From Stenopsyche tienmushanensis (taxonomy: Eukaryota; Arthropoda; Insecta; Trichoptera; Stenopsychidae): 64,000 nt of DNA. The DNA lies in NCBI GenBank assembly GCA_008973525.1, contig WACJ01000520.1:682001-746000 (forward strand), in the 5' to 3' direction. The notes beneath the pieces were generated by a model that was not told the origin of the DNA, made no database searches, and saw only the letters and a list, made by a program, of their open reading frames with translations. Below are positions 57,070 to 64,000 of the stretch, one piece after another. A program made the translations under genes and the position numbers. Numbering within the stretch: position 1 is the stretch's first letter; every line of letters starts with the position of its first letter.

Positions 57070-58776
57070 ATGACCGAGGAAGTCAAAGTTCGTAAACATG
57101 TTCATGACATAGTTCGGAAATTAGATGCCCGTGAATCATTGCCTATAATGCCTAGGAGGAATTTAACTATGGAAGAAATTAAGCGAACAAGTTCATTGAG
57201 AGAGAATGCTGTATCGTCAAAATGGGGGGCTGTTTTTCAATCATTGCAAGAACAAAAAAAAAGTGCTAGCAGTGTTAAAGATGAATTTATCACCACCAAT
57301 AAAAAAGATATGCAAGAAACTAACACATCCAGCAAAACCAATATCAACCCTCCTTCTGAATTAGTTTCACAAGATGAATCTAAGGCTGAGAAAGTCCCAG
57401 TTCGTAATTCTGTTTATAACATTGTTCAGAAATTAGCTGACCGCAGATCATTGCCTATAATACCTAAGGGGAATTTAACCATGGAAGAAATTAAGCGAAT
57501 GAAATCAACTAGAGAAAGCGCTGAATCGTCAAAACAGGAGGCTGATGTACAATCCTTACAAGAGCAAAAAGAATGTGGTAGCAGCGTTAAAAATGAAATT
57601 ATCACTGCCAATAAAAGCAACGTTCAAGAAAGTAACCCATCCAACAGAACCAATATCAATCCTTCTTCTATATTAATTTCACAGGAAGAATTTAAAACCG
57701 AGGAAGTCCAAGTTCGTAGCACTGTTCATGGCATTGCTCAGAAATTGGCTGACCGCGGATCTTTGCCTATAATGCCTAAGGGGAATTTAACCATGGAAGA
57801 AATTAAGCGAATGAAATCAACGAGAGAAAGCGCTGAATCGTCAAAACAGGAGGCTGATGTACAATCCTTACAAGAGCAAAAAGAATGTGGTAGCAGTGTC
57901 AAAAATGAAATTATCACAGCCAATAAAAGCAACATTCAAGAAAGTAACCCATCCAACAGAACCAATATCAATCCTTCTTCTATATTAATTTCACAGGAAG
58001 AATTTAAAACCGAGGAAGTCCAAGTTCGTAACTCTGTTCATGGCATTGTTCAGAAATTGGCTGACCGCGGATCTTTGCCTATAATGCCTAAGGGGAATTT
58101 AACCATGGAAGAAATTAAGCGAATGAAATCAACGAGAGAAAGCGCTGAATCGTCAGGGGATTTACAGGATGAATTAAAAATAACAAAACTGACAAATGCT
58201 AAGAATGCATCTTCGGTACACAATTTAAAATCAGATAATACATTTTTCCCTACTAAAACCGAAGAAGCAAAAATAACTATGAAATGTAGATTAAATTTAA
58301 AAAACATACCATGCAAATGGGAAGGAGAAAAATGTGAATTCAATACACACTGCAAGACAATTCACCCTTACGAATACTCGAATGCATATTGTAAAACCAT
58401 AAAAAGGGCAAACATTAAAATTATACAGGATAACACTTCGGTGCATTTCATCGATGATGAAATATTCTGGCGATTTCAGTCTGTTAAAAATGAAGAAAAC
58501 GGTCTGATGATTCGCTGTCGTATTTCAACTGAAGGAAAACGGGATAAATACTCCTACACGATGGTCTATTATTTAGATGGAAATCCGCTGAAAAGGATAA
58601 TCTTTCAAGAATCCTGTTTAAATGTAAACGAAACGAAAGCGTTATCGGACAAAGTCGGCAGATCGATAGATGTGCCATTTAATGTCCTAGCTCAATATTT
58701 CAACATAGGTAATGATTTAATTGATCAAATTTATTGTACAATCAATATATTTAAAAATGATGATTATGAAAATTAG
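57070..58776 (+). CDS. RING-less SIAH-like protein with internal tandem repeats, paralog 2
   Basis: Single-exon frame of 568 residues from the ATG at 57070 (the preceding in-frame codon at 57046 is GTG). The N-terminal half has four copies of a module, starting at residues about 5, 109, 213 and 317: VRNSVHGIVQKLADRGSLPI followed by MPKGNLTMEEIKR. Modules two to four are spaced exactly 312 bases and almost identical in DNA; the linker carries SLQEQKECGSSVKNEI. Cys406-x8-Cys415-x11-His427-x4-His432 (CKWEG) is the SIAH-type zinc finger, followed by a probable TRAF-like domain (VHFIDDEIFW, YSYTMVYYLDGNPLK, LAQYFNIGNDLIDQI). There is no RING, signal peptide or membrane segment. It lies head-to-tail 1.3 kb after paralog 1, indicating tandem duplication and later repeat growth. 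Module function is unknown. Confidence 0.85.
   Translation: MTEEVKVRKHVHDIVRKLDARESLPIMPRRNLTMEEIKRTSSLRENAVSSKWGAVFQSLQEQKKSASSVKDEFITTNKKDMQETNTSSKTNINPPSELVSQDESKAEKVPVRNSVYNIVQKLADRRSLPIIPKGNLTMEEIKRMKSTRESAESSKQEADVQSLQEQKECGSSVKNEIITANKSNVQESNPSNRTNINPSSILISQEEFKTEEVQVRSTVHGIAQKLADRGSLPIMPKGNLTMEEIKRMKSTRESAESSKQEADVQSLQEQKECGSSVKNEIITANKSNIQESNPSNRTNINPSSILISQEEFKTEEVQVRNSVHGIVQKLADRGSLPIMPKGNLTMEEIKRMKSTRESAESSGDLQDELKITKLTNAKNASSVHNLKSDNTFFPTKTEEAKITMKCRLNLKNIPCKWEGEKCEFNTHCKTIHPYEYSNAYCKTIKRANIKIIQDNTSVHFIDDEIFWRFQSVKNEENGLMIRCRISTEGKRDKYSYTMVYYLDGNPLKRIIFQESCLNVNETKALSDKVGRSIDVPFNVLAQYFNIGNDLIDQIYCTINIFKNDDYEN
57394..58136 (+). repeat. 312-bp tandem repeat within coding sequence
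   Basis: Units start at 57394, 57706 and 58018 (AGTTCGTA..TCTGTTCATGGC). The third unit is cut after about 120 bases, where the sequence switches to the unique linker. The period is a multiple of three, so the frame is kept. Confidence 0.95.
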
Positions 58777-58849
58777 CATTATCAACCGCCATCAAAATAT
58801 TTTATTTTAAAACGATATTTAAGACTTTAATGCATTATCAAATATTCCT

Positions 58850-59010
58850 ATGCATATTTATATCCATTGTTCGTTTCGCTACACCATCAGTGTGTCGATG
58901 TCATAATTTTAAATATGTTTACAATTAGTTATTAATTCGCTGTCTGATTACAGTATCAATATAAGACAGTCCGTTAATTATGTCCGCTGATTTATCTTCA
59001 GATTTAAATT
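58850..59010 (+). repeat. Dispersed repeat, copy 1, in the 3' flank of paralog 2
   Basis: ATTTATATCCATT.TTC.TTTC and GTCGATGTC...ATTTTAAATATGT, then AAGACAGTCC.TTAATTAT, are shared with 63585-63715. The repeat ends shortly before the convergent QTRT1 gene. Confidence 0.75.
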
Positions 59011-59377
59011 GTGTATGCAAGCAATGTATGTGTTAAACATTAAGTAAATTAAAATATAATTTAATATTAAAAAATGCTGCGTTATTTATTAAATATTTGA
59101 TTGATTAAATATCCATACCTTGACTATTTTTTTATAAATACACTAATTTCAGATAGAAATGAAGGATGTATTTTTTTATTATTCTGAATAAATTCACAGT
59201 ATTCATCTTTTAATCACATAATGGCATTATTTTAAAAATACAATTACACTTTTAATGACCTTGCCAATTCTTGATATTGGTGTTATTGATTTCGATTTTC
59301 CAGAAAAATACAATCATTTTTATAAATTTTCAATACATATATTTATTTAAAAAATGTTAAATAAGTACATATTAATA

Positions 59378-62271
59378 TTACTCCTCTTCGTTTAAATTTA
59401 TGTTTACAGCCATTAATGAATTTAGTACCCATGATGGATATTTTTGATCAGGGTACAATTCCTTCATAAAATTTTTCACAAATGTTGGGAATGTTCCATT
59501 GATTATATTTTCTCTCATAGTTCTCATAAGCCTCAACTGAAACATTTGTAATTTTAGTTTAGTGACATTGTATAGTTACATACTTTATGATTCAATAATA
59601 ATACAATAGACTCATACATTATGATTCCCCAAAATACCTAGGAGTGGATAGAATTCTTACATACGAAAAGGGAAACTGCACCAACTATAACTCCTCATAG
59701 AGGTAAGATACAATGTTGTATCCGAATCCCAATGATTCATAAAGATCATTCTTATACGTTGAGCTCAGAGACTGACAGAGAAGGAGAGTATCTTGCACAT
59801 TGAGTTTGAGTTGATTTTATAGATCGTTAATCCAAATTTATCGACTAATAATGATGTGTGAATGATATAATTAATCGATTTCAAGTGTATTGTTTTGTTT
59901 ACTTGAAGAAATTACCGAATATTGTGTGCTATCAACAGTTTTTATTTATTTGTTTATAAGCTTCATACACACTGCTGCGATCCTGACAGATAAGTGGATT
60001 TATACGGATGATATGTGGCGGACAAGCAAATATAGCATCTTAGATTATGACGAATTTAAATTAGTTTATTATATATAGGTATATAAAATAGTATTATATA
60101 TAGGTATAGCCAGTAATGGTATATTCAGAAAGTTAGCAGGGGCAACATGGGATGTACGTCTCAAACTACTGAGTGCGTTAGCTCTGGCTCTCTGCTACTT
60201 GGTAGCTAAATATGCAGCTCCAGTTTGATTCAGATTTAAATATACCAGACAGATGGATGTGGCATTGAATCGGATGAACCGTTAAATATTAGAAAGTTTG
60301 AAACTAACACCATTACATAAAATATACCCTATAATACTTGTAGGAATCTCCAGTACAAGACGAGAAGGCTCAAATCGAAGCAACAATACGTTTCAGGTTC
60401 CTAGGTTTTGCTCAGATCGCTCGGAAACATGCAGAAAATGCGGAAATCCTGACCACTTAGCAAAGGACTGTATAAGCCAACCAAAATGTTAACATAAGAT
60501 GCAAAATAGCTACCCCCGTGACTGCAAACACATGATCATTCAAATTTTATAAAACAGAAGTCTACTTTGTATTTTTTTCTAAATGTATAAGCATTTCTTA
60601 GAAGACCTTCTGTAGGCTTAACGGTCAATACTTATAATTATAAATTTTATTTATAAAAGGACATCAAGAGTATTTTATTTGAATAAATTCTATTCTTACT
60701 TAATATTTGTTAAATGAGAAATAGATTTAAATAAAATAATAAGAATAAATAATAATACCTGGAAAGAAATATTATGAACAGACAATAGATGACATGAGAC
60801 GGTTTCAGCAGTTGCAATAGTATGTAAATAAGCTCGCGTGTGATTTTTACAAGTAGAACAGTCACATTTTTCATCAATTGGGGAAAAATCGAACTGATAT
60901 TTCTTATTTTTTAAACTTATCTGTCCAGTGTTTACCAAAGCGCATCCAAATCTCTGTAATATAATTGAAGGGTTAGCAGTGGAAAAAGTTGCCTAAGCAA
61001 AAAATATTCATAAAGTCAATTTACAGCAGTTCTGGTCGGATAAACACAATCGAACATATCGACTCCTAGTGCTACGCACACTACTAAATCTACTGCTAGT
61101 CCCACACCCATTAAATATCGTGGTTTATCTTTGGGCAATATGTCAGTACTTAAATGAACCATTGGCCAAAAACTATCTTTTGATTCTCCTCCGCTGTAAC
61201 AAAATCATATATAAATTTATGTTAATATAGCGAATCATGATGCTTAATTGAATTTGTAACATTTTGAATTAAAAACCTCAATCCGCCAATGGCGAAACCA
61301 TTGACGTCTTTCTTAATGTGTTCTTCAGCACTTTGTTTCCTCAATTTAGGATTTAGAAGCCCTTGAACAATAGGAAATATATTTTGTTCTGTGGGTCTTT
61401 GATGAGCTGCTAAGCATCTGTTTAGCCATCGAGATGTCCTTTCTGTCGCTTCTTGATTGCGTATTTCGTCTGGATGTGTCGTACACACTACATCATCTAA
61501 CTGCATTATTATATCAGCTCCTGGTAATTTTATATGCCTATTATGTAAAAAACTATTATTTTTTAAATTACAATTTTTTAAGAGCTACAATCAAAAAATA
61601 ACGACAAATTACTTTAATATGAAGATGAAGATTTTTTACTACATAATTTTTATAAAGTAATTAATTTAGTGTATAAAATTCTATAGACTGTAATTTAAGT
61701 AAATTTACCGATGGTATTTTGAATTTCTATCGAGTGTTCAGGCGTTAACATAATTTCATTGTCACCAAAGGGAGATTTAAATTTGACACCCTCTTCTGTT
61801 ATTTTAGCCAATTTCAGTAAAGATACCATTTGAAAACCTCCAGAATCAGTGAGTAAAGCTCTATTCCATCCCATGAATTTATGAAGTCCACCTGCCTTCG
61901 ATATAACGTTTATTCCAGGCCTATTACCTAAATGATATGTATTTGCCAAAATTATTTGACAATTTAAATTTTCTAGTTGTTCTGGTAAAACGCCTTTCAT
62001 CGTACCCTAAATAGAAAAAAAACAATTATTGAGATGTTTTATGATTTTTTATTCTCTTTTTAATAGATGTTATTGACTTGATAGATAGTTCAGAAAATAT
62101 TTTTATACTTATTCAAAATAGCGTATTTAAGATAATAAGCACCTGCGTTCCAACAGGCATAAAAACTGGAGTGTCTACAGTATGATGAGGAAGTTCCATT
62201 GAACCAGCTCTCGCTTTTGATATTCCACATGTTGCCAAAGCTTTATATTTCAACGGTCGACTCTGGGACAT
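59378..62271 (-). CDS. QTRT1: Queuine tRNA-ribosyltransferase catalytic subunit 1 (eukaryotic TGT)
   Basis: Exchanges G34 of tRNAs with GUN anticodons for queuine, acting with QTRT2. Six exons: 62271-62143, 62006-61709, 61520-61277, 61193-61025, 60953-60759 and 59536-59378, consistent phases, 397 residues, full length. Landmarks are [34 protein letters not shown] (Asp97), [50 protein letters not shown] (nucleophile Asp272), and the zinc set CDCSTC (310, 312, 315) with His340 in SVHNISFQ. Introns are about 60-190 bases except 1 and 2, and the 1.2 kb intron 5, which contains repeats (59830-60492). The start at 62271 is the first ATG and aligns with animal homologs. Its expected partner QTRT2 is not in the window. 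Confidence 0.96.
59830..60070 (+). repeat. Dispersed repeat 'EYCVLS', copy 4 with open frame, in QTRT1 intron 5
   Basis: Aligns with 50650-50880 (inverted) for about 200 bases. The frame [20 protein letters not shown] then [19 protein letters not shown] is open without indels relative to that copy over about 49 codons. Differences include many replacement changes. Confidence 0.75.
60108..60345 (+). mobile_element. Non-LTR retrotransposon reverse transcriptase C-terminal remnant
   Basis: Decayed frame [20 protein letters not shown] then [10 protein letters not shown] and [14 protein letters not shown] follows the KL.G.TWG....LR..ALAL.YS.AEY.APVW...STPLHWLP block downstream of the RT domain in Jockey/CR1-like elements. 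Stops interrupt it. It lies in QTRT1 intron 5. Confidence 0.75.
60405..60492 (+). mobile_element. CCHC zinc-knuckle fragment of a retroelement
   Basis: [14 protein letters not shown] is a complete Cx2Cx4Hx4C knuckle as found in retroelement ORF1/gag proteins. It adjoins the RT remnant but in reversed expected order, so it is likely a separate insertion. Confidence 0.6.
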
Positions 62272-63190
62272 AGTTGACTAAGCTTAGTTGATTTAAATGT
62301 AACCAAAATTTAGTTTAAAAATATTTAGCTTAACATGAGCCAAATCACTATATTGTTACAGCGGTTGAAATATGTAATGTAGTTATTCAAGAAACATATA
62401 TTCAAAAAATTTGCTCACATGTACTTTTTTGACATATTATTAAATTATTGAGGTTAGTTTGTCAATAACGTATTTTATTTTGGCCATATCTCTTTATGTA
62501 TGAATATATGCTAGCGTTTATAATTCCTTTTATTTTTATCAATATTATTTTTAAATTATCCAATAAAATCCCAGCCGATAATAATGTAAATATTCATAAA
62601 TGTATTAAAATTTATTTCATAATGATTTTATAGAAAAAGAAAGAAATTAATGTTGAAAATAATATTGCTACGTAAAATAATATGTAGGTTTTATTCGTTT
62701 TCATAATGATCAGTCTTAACTGTATTTGAGATCATATATAATTACTGTATTTAATGAGAATTGTGTGGAATGAATTAGCATAAAAATATGAATCGATGAC
62801 AAATAATATTTGTCATTGGCAACATTGGTATTTACATTTGACGTTTCGTTAGTGGAAAATGTATGGTTGGTAATTATTTATCGAGTTGTCTTCTCATCTG
62901 TTGCATTTATATATCACACACATTTCAAAAGTACGTGCATTTATAATTCAATATAGTTATAGATTCATTTTTCCGTATCCGTCTTCCATGATTCATTTAC
63001 AAGCTCGGGTGTTTTTGTGACAGCCATATTTGTCACGTTGCTCAGAATTGAATAAAAAAATATTATTTTATATTATAGATTGGAAGTAACCCAGAATTTG
63101 GATATGAGCAGCGCAGCGAGTGAGAGAATTAGTTAGGAGCTTGGAGAGAAGATATTTATACACCCAGCCCTAACATACGTGCCAGTACAG
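62272..63190. promoter_or_regulatory. Region upstream of QTRT1
   Basis: The first few hundred bases must contain the QTRT1 promoter and 5' UTR. No clear TATA or initiator can be chosen in this AT-rich sequence, and no other gene is visible. Confidence 0.3.
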
Positions 63191-63192
63191 CC

Positions 63193-63423
63193 ATGAGTGA
63201 GCGAGAAGTATCATCCTCTGTCGAGCAACACTTAATTATTAGTTTTCTTGTAAACGAAGGTGTGAAGTCAAGTGAAATTTTGAGGAGACTTGAGGCACAG
63301 TTTGGTGATGCTACTCTAAGCAAGGCTCAAGTGTTTGATTGGGCCCAAAAGTTTCGTGAAGGTCGAGATAATGTGCAAAATGAAAGTCAAAAACAGCGCC
63401 CTGCAACGAGTATCAGCAGATGA
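63193..63423 (+). mobile_element. Mariner-type HTH (HTH_48-like) N-terminal fragment
   Basis: An ATG-initiated 76-codon frame: EQHLIISFLVNEGVKSSEIL, then LSKAQVFDWAQKFREGRDNV and QKQRPATS. This is the N-terminal paired helix-turn-helix typical of a mariner transposase lineage. The frame stops at 63421 and no catalytic domain follows, so it is truncated. Confidence 0.8.
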
Positions 63424-63584
63424 TAATATATATATATACATATTTATGTATATTAGTCATTAGAAGACTTAGAAGCAAGTATGCAAATGCATTCAAAATA
63501 CTTTATATCTGTCTTTCTGATAATTCAAACATATTCTACTCACGAATACAGAACATGATTATAAATATTAACAGAAATTCATGT

Positions 63585-63715
63585 GCATATTTATATCCAT
63601 TATTCATTTCACTATACCATCAGCATGTCGATGTCAATATTTTAAATATGTTTACAAATCGCTATTAATTAGCTGATGATATCAAGATAAGACAGTCCTT
63701 TAATTATTTTGCTAA
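63585..63715 (+). repeat. Dispersed repeat, copy 2
   Basis: Partner of 58850-59010. It lies immediately before the piggyBac-like coding remnant and may be part of the same element. Confidence 0.75.
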
Positions 63716-63723
63716 TTTACCTT

Positions 63724-63995
63724 CAAGATCCGAAAGTGATCTTCAATTATAATCGAGCTAAAGCAGCGATTGATTTGTCTGATCAAATGACATCATATTG
63801 CACTCCTCTATGAAAAACGATTAAATGGTTGGCCTTTGGGCTGCTTATAAATACTTATAGAAAAGATCATTATTGTTGAATTTCAAAAAGAGCTTGCATT
63901 TTAACATCGTGCAGGGATATTACCGAGTCATCTACTTCATCAATTATTTCAACAGGATCACGCCATGAACTTTTAAAAAAAGTTTGTTTAATACG
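63724..63995 (+). mobile_element. piggyBac-like transposase fragment
   Basis: Decayed frame VIFNYNRAKAAIDLSDQMTS then IKWLAFGLLINT resembles the YN..K.GVD..DQM...Y..RR..RW motif of piggyBac transposases, which precedes the C-terminal Cys-rich domain. Stops are present and the window ends shortly after. Confidence 0.75.
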
Positions 63996-64000
63996 AAAAG

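Noticed and set aside
1..64000. tRNA, rRNA, CRISPR arrays and known insect microRNA families.
   Set aside because: Looked for by eye (B-box words, repeat-spacer periodicity, common mature miRNA sequences) and none found; a covariance-model scan would be needed to exclude diverged RNAs.

Overview
The window looks like nuclear DNA of an arthropod, most likely an insect. It is AT-rich, its genes are split by short GT-AG introns, and it carries many decayed mariner, Tc1, Tigger/pogo, hAT and piggyBac fragments. The gene models are conserved animal housekeeping proteins. The order cannot be assigned from the sequence alone. Exons were joined by eye using splice consensus, reading phase and remembered family conservation; no alignment was run.

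Layout. 189-931 (-): the first two coding exons of PIGO, cut by the left edge. 2127-30793 (+): a type II membrane coiled-coil protein resembling EFCAB14. It has two alternative 5' coding ends (2127-2502 and 26526-26844), each with its own membrane segment, that join one shared set of exons (28703-30793). The 24 kb between them is an intron filled with unrecognised sequence and transposon debris. 34783-37156 (-): complete GCAT (glycine C-acetyltransferase), 8 exons. 37.5-41.6 kb: transposon remnants and featureless AT-rich DNA. 41668-45404 (-): complete ASNA1/GET3 ATPase, 7 exons. 45.4-54.9 kb: a transposon graveyard. 54989-55747 and 57070-58776 (+): two tandem intronless paralogs with a SIAH-type zinc finger and a probable TRAF-like domain but no RING. 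The second has an internal tandem repeat. 59378-62271 (-): complete QTRT1, 6 exons. 62.3-64 kb: mariner and piggyBac remnants.

The conserved genes do not form one pathway: GPI-anchor synthesis (PIGO), threonine/glycine catabolism (GCAT), tail-anchored protein insertion (ASNA1) and tRNA queuosine modification (QTRT1). The unusual elements are the dual N-termini of the EFCAB14-like gene, the RING-less SIAH-like pair with its repeated short motif, and several small dispersed repeat families.
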